Source of the DNA: JACZST01 sp036985755
GTDB lineage: Bacteria; Actinomycetota; Acidimicrobiia; Spongiisociales; UBA5794
Reading direction: 5' to 3'
Assembly (NCBI GenBank): GCA_036985755.1
Contig: BTQG01000058.1
Span: 1 to 14,662 of the forward strand
DNA length: 14,662 nucleotides
Positions 1 to 7,730 of this stretch are shown here, in pieces; position 1 is the first letter of the stretch; each line of letters begins with the position of its first letter. Below the pieces are notes generated by a model, which did no database searches, was not told where the DNA came from, and worked only from the letters and a program-made list of their open reading frames with translations. The position numbers were made by a program, and so were the translations under genes.

Positions 1-994
1 CGTCGTCGACGACCGGCTGGGGGTCGGCCCTCCCCAGCGACAGGATCGCCGAGGTGCCGAGCGGGATGATCGGGGTTCCGAACCTGCCGCCGACCGCTCC
101 GATGTTGGAGACGGTGAACGTCTGCCCGCGGCTGTCATCGGGTGACAGACGGCGGGCCCGGGCATCGTTGGCAAGGCGGACGACCTCACCCCCGATCTGT
201 TCAACGGACTTCTGGTCGGCGTCGTGGACGACGGCGACGAGCAGGCCCTGTGGCGCGTCGACGGCGAACCCGATGTCGTAGAAGCCTCGCTCGACGATGT
301 CGGTGCCGTCGACGACTGCGTTGAACAACGGGTGGGCGGTCAGCACCGGCAGGACGCGGCTGATGATCAGGGCCTCGAGCGGCATTTTGCCCAAATCGTC
401 CCTTGCGGTGAGCAACGGTTGGGCCAGAGCCTCGCCGAACGTGGTCACATGCGGGATCTCCCGCCACGAGCGGGTCAGCCGATCGGCAATGGTCTTGCGC
501 ACCGGGCTCATCGGGGCCCGGCGCACCGGTCGTGACTCACCGGCATTGCGCACGTCGGCTTCGGTGATTCTGCCCCCCGGCCCCGTCCCCTCGACGGTCG
601 CCAGATCGACACCGAGCTCCTTCGCCAGTTTGCGCACCAGCGGCAACACCTGGGGACGCGGGGCGGATGCTGCGGGTGGCGCTTCTTCCAGGGATCCGAC
701 GATCGGCGGCGCATCGGCGCTCGGTGGCCGGGCGGGCGCTTCTGTCCAGATCTCGCCGGCCTCGCCGATGACGGCGAGCAGCGAATCCACCTCGATCGTC
801 ACTCCCTCCCCTGCGCCCTGATGGAGAAGGGTGCCGGCGAACGGCGAAGGGATGTCGACGACGGCCTTGTCGGTCTCGATCTCGACGAGGGGCTCGTCGA
901 GCCCCACCGCTTCACCAACGGCCACGTGCCAGGAGACAACCACCGCTTCGGTCAGTCCCTCCCCGATATCGGGCAGGTGGAACTGATGGGCCAC
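1..994 (-). CDS. 2-oxo-acid dehydrogenase E2 (dihydrolipoamide acyltransferase), 3' end cut by window
   Basis: Dihydrolipoamide acyltransferase core of a pyruvate / branched-chain 2-oxo-acid dehydrogenase complex. It transfers the acyl group made by E1 to CoA through a lipoyl arm. Seen: 331 codons in view. An N-terminal lipoyl domain (about residues 1-80) carries the lipoylation site in ETDKAVVDIP (Lys43). A Pro/Ala-rich linker (about 83-114) follows, then an E3/E1-binding domain (about 116-148, with VRKLAKELGVDL and GTGPGGRI). The catalytic fold starts near 160 (PMSPVRKTIADRL). The catalytic HxxxDG motif normally lies near the C-terminus and falls outside the window. The start is GTG at 994, two bases after the E1-beta stop, with GGAG at the end of that gene as ribosome binding site. 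The junction shows translational coupling with E1-beta. One lipoyl domain only. Pyruvate and branched-chain substrates cannot be told apart here. Confidence 0.95.
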   Translation of the reverse strand, partial: MAHQFHLPDIGEGLTEAVVVSWHVAVGEAVGLDEPLVEIETDKAVVDIPSPFAGTLLHQGAGEGVTIEVDSLLAVIGEAGEIWTEAPARPPSADAPPIVGSLEEAPPAASAPRPQVLPLVRKLAKELGVDLATVEGTGPGGRITEADVRNAGESRPVRRAPMSPVRKTIADRLTRSWREIPHVTTFGEALAQPLLTARDDLGKMPLEALIISRVLPVLTAHPLFNAVVDGTDIVERGFYDIGFAVDAPQGLLVAVVHDADQKSVEQIGGEVVRLANDARARRLSPDDSRGQTFTVSNIGAVGGRFGTPIIPLGTSAILSLGRADPQPVVDD

Positions 995-996
995 GC

Positions 997-1971
997 CTAC
1001 GTCTCCATCACGCGAGATACCGCGGCCACGATGCGGTCGACCGACGGAACGTAGTGTCGCTCGGCTCGGCGCAGCGGAACCACGGTGTCCCACCCGGTCA
1101 CCCGCTCCACCGGGGCCAGCAACGAGTAGAAGGCGTTTTCGTAGATCTGGGCGGCGATCTCGGCCCCGAAGCCGGCGGTGCGCGGTGCTTCGTGGACGAC
1201 GACGGCGCGTCCCGTTTTGGTGACCGACTCCAGAATGGTTTCGCTATCGAATGGCACGATGGTTCGAAGGTCGATGAGCTCGACGTCAACGCCGTCTTGT
1301 GCGAGCTCACTCACCGCGGCGCGGGCCTCGCGCATCATGGAACCGTAGGCGATGATGGTGACGTCGCTGCCCGGCTTCTCCACCATCGCGGTCCCGATGT
1401 CGACGGTATACGGCTCTTCGGGCACCTCGCCGCGGGCGGAGCGATACAGTCGAATCGGCTCGAGGAAGATGACAGGGTCCGGGTCGTCGACTGCGGCCAG
1501 CAGCAGGCCGTAGGCATCGTGCGGGGTGGAGGGGACGACGACCTTGAGGCCGGGGATGTGGGCGTACAGGGCCTCGGTCGATTCGCTGTGGTGCTCGGCG
1601 GCCCCGATTCCCGCTCCGTATGGCACCCGGATCACGAGCGGCGCGGTGAACCGGTGCCTCGACCGGTTGCGAATTCGGGAGACGTGGCTGATGATCTGGT
1701 CGAATGCCGGGTAGCTGAATCCCATGAACTGGATCTCGGCGATGGGGCGGAGACCGGCGATGGCCATGCCGTAGGCGGCGCCCACGATCCCCGCTTCCGA
1801 GACCGGTGTATCGATCACCCGATCGGCTCCATGTTTTTCGAGCAGCCCATCCGAGACCCTGAACACGCCGCCGGTCTGACCGACGTCCTCGCCCAGCAAC
1901 ACGACCCTTTCATCGGTGAGGGCCCGGTCGAGTCCGGCGTTGAGCGCTTGTGCCATGTTCAGCTCTGTCAT
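997..1971 (-). CDS. 2-oxo-acid dehydrogenase E1 component, beta subunit
   Basis: Beta subunit of the thiamine-diphosphate-dependent E1 heterotetramer, which decarboxylates the 2-oxo acid and acylates the lipoyl group of E2. Seen: 324 residues, the normal length. It has GEDV near residue 27, DTPVSEAG at 54-61 with the catalytic ThDP-contacting glutamate at about 59, the GAGIGAAEHHSES segment, and a C-terminal transketolase domain with VVHEAPRTAGFGAEI. The frame stays open upstream to 2208, but that part is the antisense-like shadow of E1-alpha. The ATG at 1971 (MTELNMAQAL) is chosen because it matches the family N-terminus and overlaps the E1-alpha stop as ATGA (1971-1968), a classic coupling junction. 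The stop is TAG at 999-997. The family assignment is firm; the substrate (pyruvate or branched-chain oxo acids) is inferred only at class level. Confidence 0.96.
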   Translation of the reverse strand: MTELNMAQALNAGLDRALTDERVVLLGEDVGQTGGVFRVSDGLLEKHGADRVIDTPVSEAGIVGAAYGMAIAGLRPIAEIQFMGFSYPAFDQIISHVSRIRNRSRHRFTAPLVIRVPYGAGIGAAEHHSESTEALYAHIPGLKVVVPSTPHDAYGLLLAAVDDPDPVIFLEPIRLYRSARGEVPEEPYTVDIGTAMVEKPGSDVTIIAYGSMMREARAAVSELAQDGVDVELIDLRTIVPFDSETILESVTKTGRAVVVHEAPRTAGFGAEIAAQIYENAFYSLLAPVERVTGWDTVVPLRRAERHYVPSVDRIVAAVSRVMET

Positions 1972-3008
1972 GTCGAGCCCGTCTCCGCTGCTCCTGTTCG
2001 CTGGGTCGCCAGCGGTTGCGGCATCTCGGCGTACATGGCGTCGAAAATCTCCCCTGTGGTAAACGGTTCGAGAGACTCTGCCTCTTCGACGGCGGCCTCG
2101 ATTGCCGCGGTCGCCGCCGACTCGATCCCCTCCTGCCACTGCTGGGACCACAGCGCGGCGGCCTCGAGATAGCGGCGAACCCGCTCCAGTGGGTCCCGCT
2201 CTGCCCATCGTGCGGTGTCCTCTGCTGATCGGTAGCGCCCGTCGTCGTCGGCCGTGGTATGTCCCTGGATCCGGTGTGTCACCGCCTCGATCAGGGTTGG
2301 CCCCTCCCCTCGTCGCGCTCGGTCCACGGCTCGGGCTGCAGCGTCATACATGGCCAGTACGTCGTTGCCGTCGACGAGTTCCCCCGGCATGCCGTATCCG
2401 TCGGCTTTCTGGGCGATGGTCTCGGACGCGGTTTGTCCTGCCGTTGGCATCGAGATCGCCCAGCCGTTGTTCTGGCACACGAAGATGGTCGGCGTTCGAT
2501 AGACACCGGCGAAGTTCATCGCCTCGTGAAAATCGCCCTCCGAGGTCGCCCCATCGCCGAACATGGTCATCGCCACCGCGTCGGTGCCCTTGAGGCGCTC
2601 TGCCCAGCCAAGCCCGACGGCGTGGACCATGTGTGCCCCCACCGTGATCGACGGCGGCAGCACGTTCACCCCTGCGGGTGGATGTCCGCCGCGTTCGTCG
2701 CCGGTTCGGGTGAGCAACAGTTGGGTCCACGGATAACCCCGGCTGTGCATGGCGGCGGCGTCCCGGTAGGTGGCTACCAGCCAATCGCCCGGCTCGAGCA
2801 TGGCAACCGCACCGATCTGGGCAGCTTCCTGGCCTTCGTAGGGTGCGTAGGTGGCCAGCCGGCCCTGTCGCTGCAACGCCGTCGCCTTGTGGTCGTAGAT
2901 ACGGGCGGTGACCATCGCCGCGTAGAGATCTCTGATCGACGCGTCATCGACCGGTGATTCGCCTACCAGGGACCCTGCGGTGTTGAGGATCTGCAGCATC
3001 TGCATCAT
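1968..3008 (-). CDS. 2-oxo-acid dehydrogenase E1 component, alpha subunit
   Basis: Alpha subunit of the same E1 enzyme, carrying the thiamine-diphosphate pyrophosphate/Mg site. Seen: 346 residues. The GDG...NN cofactor motif runs from GDG (151-153) to NN (180-181, in CQNNGWAIS). The N-terminal part YAPYEGQEAAQIG and YRDAAAMHSRGYP resembles the Bacillus-type pyruvate/branched-chain E1-alpha. THRIQGHTTADDDGRYR matches the phosphorylation-loop region of the family. The start is ATG at 3008 (a second ATG follows directly), preceded by GAGG about five bases upstream. It opens the E1-alpha/E1-beta/E2 operon, and only 30 bases separate it from the upstream DinB-like gene, so they may share a transcript. 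No E3 gene is adjacent; the complex presumably uses an E3 encoded elsewhere. Confidence 0.96.
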   Translation of the reverse strand: MMQMLQILNTAGSLVGESPVDDASIRDLYAAMVTARIYDHKATALQRQGRLATYAPYEGQEAAQIGAVAMLEPGDWLVATYRDAAAMHSRGYPWTQLLLTRTGDERGGHPPAGVNVLPPSITVGAHMVHAVGLGWAERLKGTDAVAMTMFGDGATSEGDFHEAMNFAGVYRTPTIFVCQNNGWAISMPTAGQTASETIAQKADGYGMPGELVDGNDVLAMYDAAARAVDRARRGEGPTLIEAVTHRIQGHTTADDDGRYRSAEDTARWAERDPLERVRRYLEAAALWSQQWQEGIESAATAAIEAAVEEAESLEPFTTGEIFDAMYAEMPQPLATQRTGAAETGST

Positions 3009-3038
3009 GATCGCCTCGGAGGCTAACGGTGCGGATCA

Positions 3039-3560
3039 TCACAACGATATCGAGGAAGACCCGAGCCGTTCGATGAGGCCGCGCAGGTAGGCCGCTTGGC
3101 CGGCGTGCTGCAGGTCGTCACCGATGACGCTGACCAACCGGACCCCAACCGACACCGGTGGGTCCCATCGGGGGTCGATGATGCGCTCCAGCTCATCGGC
3201 GTCGATCGTATCCAGATAGGCCAGGGTGCGGTCGTGCACGGCGTCGTGGTATTCGCGGAGGTCCTGTGCCGTCGTCCTGACGGCGCCGACATCCTGGGTG
3301 GTGTGGCCGTAACCGGTGTTTGTCGGGTCGGGCTCCATGGCGAACCGTTGTGCCCAGGTGATCCATGCCTGCTCGCGCCCCGCGATCTCTGAGATGTGGT
3401 CGTCCTGGACTCTGGTCAGGTGCCACACGAGCCAGCCGATCGAATTGGCGTCGGGGTCGGGTCGGAAGGCGAGGGCCTCGGCGTCGAGGCCTTCAATCAC
3501 GTCATGCACGATCCGGCGGATCCGGCCGTAGGCATCGACCAGAACGTCGTTTGTGTCCAC
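3039..3560 (-). CDS. DinB-fold protein (DUF664 / mycothiol-dependent enzyme-like)
   Basis: Small cytoplasmic four-helix-bundle protein of the DinB superfamily. In actinobacteria, members include mycothiol-dependent S-transferases and isomerases and many of unknown function. Seen: 173 residues. The N-terminal helix is followed by WLVWHLTRVQDDH (His47, His55), and a later GDDLQHAGQAAYLRGL (His152) matches the family's metal-site helix. Start is GTG at 3560 with GGGAGGTGG ending a few bases upstream; no ATG alternative is sensible. It lies 30 bases before the E1-alpha gene on the same strand. The fold call is good, but the substrate and any link to the dehydrogenase complex are unknown. Mycothiol use is inferred from the family and the probable host lineage. 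Confidence 0.85.
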   Translation of the reverse strand: MDTNDVLVDAYGRIRRIVHDVIEGLDAEALAFRPDPDANSIGWLVWHLTRVQDDHISEIAGREQAWITWAQRFAMEPDPTNTGYGHTTQDVGAVRTTAQDLREYHDAVHDRTLAYLDTIDADELERIIDPRWDPPVSVGVRLVSVIGDDLQHAGQAAYLRGLIERLGSSSISL

Positions 3561-3730
3561 ACCACCTCCCTATGTTGGGGTGAGCGTAGAGGCACCGGCA
3601 TCTCCAGGAACTCGAGCGAGCCGGATTGGTCCGCTCAGAGCGCGCCGGACGGGAGACCCGATTCTCGCTCAACGCCGGATCGTATGGCTGGACGCCCGCG
3701 CCGAGAAGTGGGATCGCACACTGGGCCGTC

Positions 3731-4360
3731 TCAAGCACCACGCCGAGTCGGGTCCCGGGGTATGAGCCGCTCCCCGGCCCGGATCTCGATCGGGAGCGAG
3801 TTGCCAGGAGGGGCGAGAGGGCACGACCACCGGTCATCCCAGACACAAGAAGGGTGGTAGCTGAAGTTGAAGTCGAGCACCAGGGCGTCGCCTTCCTTGC
3901 CGAGGTCGGCTCCCTTGGCGCCGTCGAGCAGGTATCTGCCTTCGCCGTAGGTGGTGCTCAGATTGGTGAGATCGCGAAACGGGAGGAATACCCCTCCTCC
4001 GTAGGAGTCGAGCCAATACAGGTTCAGGGCAAACGGCTCGCCGTGGATGGCGCTGCGGGCAACGCAGAAACGGATGAATCCGGTCGTGCCGCCGCCGCTG
4101 TTGTCGATGAGGGTGACGTCCTCCTCGATCGTATCGATTTCGGCCAGCACCCTCCAGGCAGGGTCGTACTCGAAAAACGGACTGCCGCCGAAGCTGAGCC
4201 GGTCGTCCGCCGGTACCGGGCTCTGGTCGTGGGAGGCGAACAGTTCGTCCCGCCCCTTGCGCCAATCAGCCCAGGCATCGGCGGGGTCCGTCGACTTCCT
4301 CACGGCGGCGTACAGGTCGACGACCTGTCGCCGATAGTCGGCTAGTTGCGCCTTGTACAC
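3731..4360 (-). CDS. DUF1684 domain protein
   Basis: Conserved protein of uncharacterised function. Seen: about 209 residues. It carries the family's characteristic C-terminal blocks: DSYGGGVFLPFRD, GEGRYLLDGAKG, then LDFNFSYHPSCVWDD followed by RWSCPLAPPGNSLP and IEIRAGER. The two cysteines flank an aromatic/proline segment that is strongly conserved in DUF1684. No signal peptide or membrane segment is evident. Start: GTG at 4360 is preferred, with GGAGAGG eight bases upstream. The frame is open further to a TTG at 4429, but its GGAGG sits only one base away. The gene lies downstream of the PLP enzyme on the same strand with a 163-base gap (4361-4523) that may hold a small ORF. Stop is TGA at 3733-3731. 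The family call is reliable; no biochemical role can be given. Confidence 0.85.
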   Translation of the reverse strand: MYKAQLADYRRQVVDLYAAVRKSTDPADAWADWRKGRDELFASHDQSPVPADDRLSFGGSPFFEYDPAWRVLAEIDTIEEDVTLIDNSGGGTTGFIRFCVARSAIHGEPFALNLYWLDSYGGGVFLPFRDLTNLSTTYGEGRYLLDGAKGADLGKEGDALVLDFNFSYHPSCVWDDRWSCPLAPPGNSLPIEIRAGERLIPRDPTRRGA

Positions 4361-4523
4361 GGGGTGAACCTCTCCGTTGCCAACATGTGGATCGACCGGG
4401 GTTCGGCCTTCTCCGCTCGTGCTGAGCAATCCTCCAGCGGGCCGTCGCTGCCGGGAGAAACCGAGTCACGGCACCATTCGAGCGAGCGGCGGCCTGTAGC
4501 ACTCGTCATTGTTCAGCATCCTC

Positions 4524-5735
4524 CTAGCCGAGCACCGTGGCCAGGTCCTCGATGAGATCGGACGGGTCTTCCAACCCTACCGACAGCCGGAATATGCCGT
4601 CGCCGGCGTAGCTGCGGTATGAGGCCAGCTGGTCGCCTTCGAGGTGGTAGGAGGTTGCCATCAGATCGGCCGTCGACAGCCAATAGATCAGGCTGCGATG
4701 GTGGCCGAGGGAAACGGCGTAGTGGATGACCTCGAGCCCCTTCATCATCATCGCAGCTACATCCTCACCGCCCGTCACCTGAAACGTGACCATCCCTGAG
4801 AAGTTCTCCATCTGCTGCCGCGCCAGCTCATGCTGGGGGTGCGACTCGAGCCCGGGATACACCACAGTGCCCACCGCATCGTGGTCCTCGAGCCATTCGG
4901 CGATGGCAAGGGCGCCGGCCTCGTGAGCCTCCATTCGCAGGCTCAGCGTCGCCATCCCTCGCGCGATCAGCCAGGCGTTGAACGGGCTGAGCACACCGCC
5001 ATAGTGGATCGTGGCCTCGGTGCGAAGGTGGGAGATCTCCTCTCGGTTCGACACCACGGCCCCGCCGATGGCGTCGCCGTGGCCTCCCAGGTACTTGGTC
5101 AGCGAGTGGATGACAAAATCGGCCCCGAGTGACAGGGGGCGAGTCGCCACCGGGGTGGCGAAGGTACTGTCCACCGCCAGCCGAGCGCCCGCAGTATGGG
5201 CAAGGTTTGCAATGGCGGCGATGTCGGCGAGCCGCAGGATGGGATTGGCCGGGGTTTCCACCCAGATGAGTCGTGCCTTGGAACCCAGAGCCTGCTCCAC
5301 AGCTTCGAGGTCGGAAGTGTCGACCGGCACGACTTGGATGCCCATCCGGGGGAGGGTGTCGCGACTCAGCTCGGCGATCCCTGGATAGATGACATCGCTG
5401 ATGACCAGCCGGTCCCCGGCTTCGAGGGTGCCGAAGAGCACGGCGGTTGTGGCCGCCATGCCAGAGGCGTAGGCGGCGGCGGCTTCGCCCTCCTCGAGCA
5501 CGGCCAGTTTCTCCTCGAGCTGGCGAAGGGTGGGATTGTCCCAGCGGGTATAGATATACGGTGGGTCGTCGGGCTGGTCCAGTGCCGAAAACGATACGGG
5601 CTCATCGACGACAAAGGTCGACGACATCACCAGATTCGGAGCGGAGGCGCCGGTCGTCGGGTCCGGCATCTGGCCGGCGTGGACCTCGGCGGTGCGGCGC
5701 CGCAACTGGCGGGATCGATACTCGTCTGCGGACAT
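4524..5735 (-). CDS. Cys/Met-metabolism PLP-dependent enzyme (trans-sulfuration family)
   Basis: Pyridoxal-phosphate enzyme of the cystathionine gamma-synthase / gamma-lyase / O-acylhomoserine sulfhydrylase / methionine gamma-lyase family, cytoplasmic, acting in sulfur amino acid metabolism. Seen: 403 residues, the usual length. The PLP lysine is in SLTKYLGGHG (Lys214). The phosphate-binding SGM is at 91-93, the cofactor-ring aspartate in AVDSTFATP (Asp189), and the subunit-contact motif YTRWDNPT has Tyr62 and Arg64. Tyr117 (VIYPG) fits the conserved active-site tyrosine. The cysteine that marks true methionine gamma-lyases two residues after that tyrosine is glycine here, which argues against bona fide methionine gamma-lyase. 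Start ATG at 5735; no strong ribosome binding site is visible, so a short leader or a different start is possible. Stop TAG. Which trans-sulfuration reaction it catalyses is not resolvable from sequence alone. Confidence 0.92.
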   Translation of the reverse strand: MSADEYRSRQLRRRTAEVHAGQMPDPTTGASAPNLVMSSTFVVDEPVSFSALDQPDDPPYIYTRWDNPTLRQLEEKLAVLEEGEAAAAYASGMAATTAVLFGTLEAGDRLVISDVIYPGIAELSRDTLPRMGIQVVPVDTSDLEAVEQALGSKARLIWVETPANPILRLADIAAIANLAHTAGARLAVDSTFATPVATRPLSLGADFVIHSLTKYLGGHGDAIGGAVVSNREEISHLRTEATIHYGGVLSPFNAWLIARGMATLSLRMEAHEAGALAIAEWLEDHDAVGTVVYPGLESHPQHELARQQMENFSGMVTFQVTGGEDVAAMMMKGLEVIHYAVSLGHHRSLIYWLSTADLMATSYHLEGDQLASYRSYAGDGIFRLSVGLEDPSDLIEDLATVLG

Positions 5736-5895
5736 TCGCCCAGTCTACGGCCGGCCGCTGCTCAGGCCCATGTCCCCAGAGGAGGTCGCCGCCCTCATCG
5801 CCGACGGTGCCGACCCTACGTCCAGACCCCGATCGCACGCAGCCAATCGAGGGATTGATCTTTCGGGCGCCGCCCACCGTTCGCGCACAGTGGGA
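5736..5895. other. non-coding spacer upstream of the PLP enzyme
   Basis: Upstream region of the minus-strand PLP gene, leading into repeat copy 1. I see no convincing promoter. A plus-strand reading frame from ATG 5770 to the TAG at 5902-5904 has G/C-rich third positions (SPEEVAALIADGADP), but it lacks a ribosome binding site and ends inside the repeat. I do not call it a gene. Confidence 0.5.
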
Positions 5896-5979
5896 AGTCG
5901 GTAGTCGGTAGATGGCCGGTAGTCGGTAGTCGGTAGTCGGTAGATGGTCGGTAGTCGTAGTCGGTAGTCGGTAGTCGGA
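5896..5979 (+). repeat. heptamer tandem array, copy 1 (GGTAGTC)
   Basis: Direct tandem array based on GGTAGTC. Exact heptamers start at 5900, 5918, 5925, 5932, 5950, 5963 and 5970. One hexamer, GTAGTC, is at 5957. Two 11-base variants, GGTAGATGGCC (5907-5917) and GGTAGATGGTC (5939-5949), give a higher-order duplication. The left edge AGTGGGAAGTC is shared, with one mismatch, by copy 2 at 14238-14247. On the minus strand it reads as a meaningless TDYRLP repeat, so it is treated as non-coding. Confidence 0.95.
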
Positions 5980-5981
5980 TT

Positions 5982-6043
5982 TCCGAAGCGAGCGCAGCGA
6001 GCGGTACCGACATCCGAAGCGAGCGCAGCGAGCGGTACCGACA
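5982..6043 (+). repeat. 31-bp tandem repeat, copy 1 (two units)
   Basis: Two identical 31-base units at 5982-6012 and 6013-6043. Each reads TCCGAAGCGAGCGC then AGCGAGCGGTACCGACA, with the 8-base palindrome CGGTACCG in the second half and an internal AGCGAGCGN duplication. A degenerate third unit starts at 6044 and merges into the stem-loop next to the methyltransferase stop. The same 31-mer recurs at 14399-14543. There are no spacers between units. Confidence 0.96.
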
Positions 6044-6044
6044 T

Positions 6045-6068
6045 CCGGCATCGACATCCGATGGCCGG
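6045..6068 (-). terminator. stem-loop directly after the methyltransferase stop codon
   Basis: CCGGCATCG (6045-6053) pairs with CGATGGCCGG (6059-6068), giving nine base pairs, one bulged G at 6063 and the loop ACATC. It begins at the base next to the TAG of the minus-strand methyltransferase gene (6071-6069). There is no U-tract, which is common for proposed actinobacterial terminators. Its 5' part appears to be built from a degenerate 31-mer unit. A role in termination is inferred. Confidence 0.5.
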
Positions 6069-7643
6069 CTACCCAACCCCGCCTTCTTCTTTGCGCTTCG
6101 CCACGAACTCCTCGAGCTCGGCGGCGCGGTCATCGGGCAGAGGTGGCGCCGAGTAGTCGGCGAGCGCCTGCTTCCAGATTCGGTTGGCTCGCCTCTCAGC
6201 GTCTTCTCCCCCAGCCGCCGCCCAGGTCTCGTAGTTGTTCCAGTCAGACACCAGTGGCGCATAGAATGCCGTCTCATATCGCTCCAGTGTGTGGGCCGCC
6301 CCGAAGAAGTGCCCGCCTGGACCGACTTCGGCGATGGCATCCAACGCCAGCTCATCGTCGTCAACGGTGATGCCCCGCATGAACTCGGCCATCATCTGCA
6401 TCATCTCCACATCGATGATGACCTTCTCGAACGACGCTACCAATCCACCCTCCATCCACCCCGCGCCATGCATCACCATCGCTGCGTGACCCATGACCGC
6501 GCCCCACAACGACATCTGCGCCTCGTACGCCGCCTGGGCATCGACGGCGTTCGACGCGGTGGCGTTCGACGACCGGTACGGGATTCCATACCGGCGCGCC
6601 AGCTGACCGCTGACCAGAGCGGCCCTCGTGTATTCGGGTGTGCCGAAGGCCGGTGCGCCCGACTTCATGTCCACGTTGGAGGTGAACGACCCGTACACGA
6701 CCGGCGCACCCCGGTTCGCCAGCTGGGTCAACACGATCGTCGCCAGCGCCTCGGCATTCTGCTGAGCCAGAGCGCCGGCAAGGCTGGAAGGCGCCATCGC
6801 ACCGGCCAGTGTGAACGGGGTCACCACCACGGGCTGGTTCATCCTTGCCATCTCGAAGACCCCTTCGATCATTGGGCCATCCAGGCGCAACGGCGACGAG
6901 GTGTTGACCACGGTGAAGATCGACGGCTGCTCCCTCAGCTGTGACTCGGTCAGCCCGTAGCCGATGCGCACGATCTCCAGAGCGTCGAGCACGCGTCCTC
7001 TCCCCAGCGAGTAGGCGTGGAACACCTTGTCGGTCAGGGTGACGAACGCCGCCAGACAGTCGAGGTGGCGCGTGCTCGACGGCAGATCGATCGGCTCGAC
7101 CGGGTAGCCACCGAAGAAGTGGACGATGTTGAACACCTGCCCGAGGCGGAGCAGATTGGAGTAGTCGGAGAAGTTGCCGGGGCGACGCCCTCCGTCGGCG
7201 TCGGATGCGTTGGGAGGGCTCGCCACCATCCCGAAGTTGATCGAGCCGGTTGCGATGGTGAGGTCGTGCTCGGGGTTTCTCGCATGAAGCGTGAACGACT
7301 CCGGCACGGAGACCATGACCTCCTCCACCATGTGCCGGTCGAATCGCACCCGTTGCGTTCCCTCAGTCACATCGGCGCCGGCGGCGGACAGGACGTCCAG
7401 CGCCTCCTGGTGCAGAAAATCCATCCCGATCTCTTCCAGGATGCGCAGCGAGGCGTCGTGGATCGCTTCGACCTGCTCCTCGGAGGCAACCGCGATCGGC
7501 GGGTATGGGTTGCTGACCGCGCGCCACGGAGTCTGCTGGACGGTTCGGCTCCGCTGGGCGCGACGTACGGCGCGTCTCGCCACTCGGTCGCTCCGGTCGG
7601 TCGAGCTCCGCGATCCAGCAGTGCCCGCCGGTTCTTCTCCCAT
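6069..7643 (-). CDS. MttB-family (trimethylamine methyltransferase-like) corrinoid methyltransferase, non-pyrrolysine
   Basis: Cytoplasmic methyltransferase of the MttB superfamily. Known members move a methyl group from trimethylamine (pyrrolysine enzymes) or from glycine betaine, proline betaine, carnitine and related quaternary amines (non-pyrrolysine enzymes) to a corrinoid protein. Seen: 524 residues. A basic N-terminus with QTPWRAVSNPYPP precedes EEQVEAIHDASLRILEEIG. Then come FTLAGAMAPSSLAGALAQQNAEA (family core, written here only as landmarks FTLAGAM and LAQQNAEA), YGSFTSNVDMKSGAPAFGTPE and HGAGWMEGGLVASFEKVI. No in-frame TAG occurs before the end, so it does not need pyrrolysine. The frame is open upstream to 7823, but ATG 7643 is chosen: it fits family length and avoids overlap with the divergent gene at 7731. 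A TAnnnT element seven bases upstream suggests a leaderless message. No corrinoid protein gene is adjacent. The substrate is unknown. Confidence 0.88.
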   Translation of the reverse strand: MGEEPAGTAGSRSSTDRSDRVARRAVRRAQRSRTVQQTPWRAVSNPYPPIAVASEEQVEAIHDASLRILEEIGMDFLHQEALDVLSAAGADVTEGTQRVRFDRHMVEEVMVSVPESFTLHARNPEHDLTIATGSINFGMVASPPNASDADGGRRPGNFSDYSNLLRLGQVFNIVHFFGGYPVEPIDLPSSTRHLDCLAAFVTLTDKVFHAYSLGRGRVLDALEIVRIGYGLTESQLREQPSIFTVVNTSSPLRLDGPMIEGVFEMARMNQPVVVTPFTLAGAMAPSSLAGALAQQNAEALATIVLTQLANRGAPVVYGSFTSNVDMKSGAPAFGTPEYTRAALVSGQLARRYGIPYRSSNATASNAVDAQAAYEAQMSLWGAVMGHAAMVMHGAGWMEGGLVASFEKVIIDVEMMQMMAEFMRGITVDDDELALDAIAEVGPGGHFFGAAHTLERYETAFYAPLVSDWNNYETWAAAGGEDAERRANRIWKQALADYSAPPLPDDRAAELEEFVAKRKEEGGVG

Positions 7644-7650
7644 GCCGCAG

Positions 7651-7656
7651 ACGCTA
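7651..7656 (-). promoter_or_regulatory. candidate -10 element of the methyltransferase gene
   Basis: TAGCGT on the minus strand ends seven bases before the ATG at 7643, matching TAnnnT. Transcription would then begin at or next to the start codon, giving a leaderless mRNA, common in actinobacteria. No convincing -35 is seen, and there is no good ribosome binding site, which fits. Inference from position only. Confidence 0.35.
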
Positions 7657-7715
7657 CCCAGTTCGCCCGGTGGCGGCGAGCAGAATGTGTTTTCGCGATG
7701 GCCCTGCCCGTCGGA

Positions 7716-7721
7716 TAGTGT
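7716..7721 (+). promoter_or_regulatory. candidate -10 element of the divergent 211-residue gene
   Basis: TAGTGT on the plus strand ends nine bases before the ATG at 7731, so the message would be leaderless or nearly so. The intervening GGGGCGGAA could serve as a weak ribosome binding site only if transcription starts upstream. The -35 region is not recognisable. Confidence 0.35.
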
Positions 7722-7730
7722 GGGGCGGAA

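Noticed and set aside
1054..2172. 372-codon plus-strand open frame opposite the E1 genes
   Set aside because: It lies antisense to E1-beta and the end of E1-alpha, which have convincing ThDP motifs and coupled starts.
5982..6043. CRISPR array
   Set aside because: The 31-base units are directly adjacent without unique spacers, there are only two here and five at the other copy, and no cas genes are present.
6069..6071. Pyrrolysine readthrough of the TAG in the MttB-family gene
   Set aside because: In pyrrolysine enzymes the TAG lies inside the catalytic domain. Here it follows a complete 524-residue protein, and translation beyond it runs only into the repeat.
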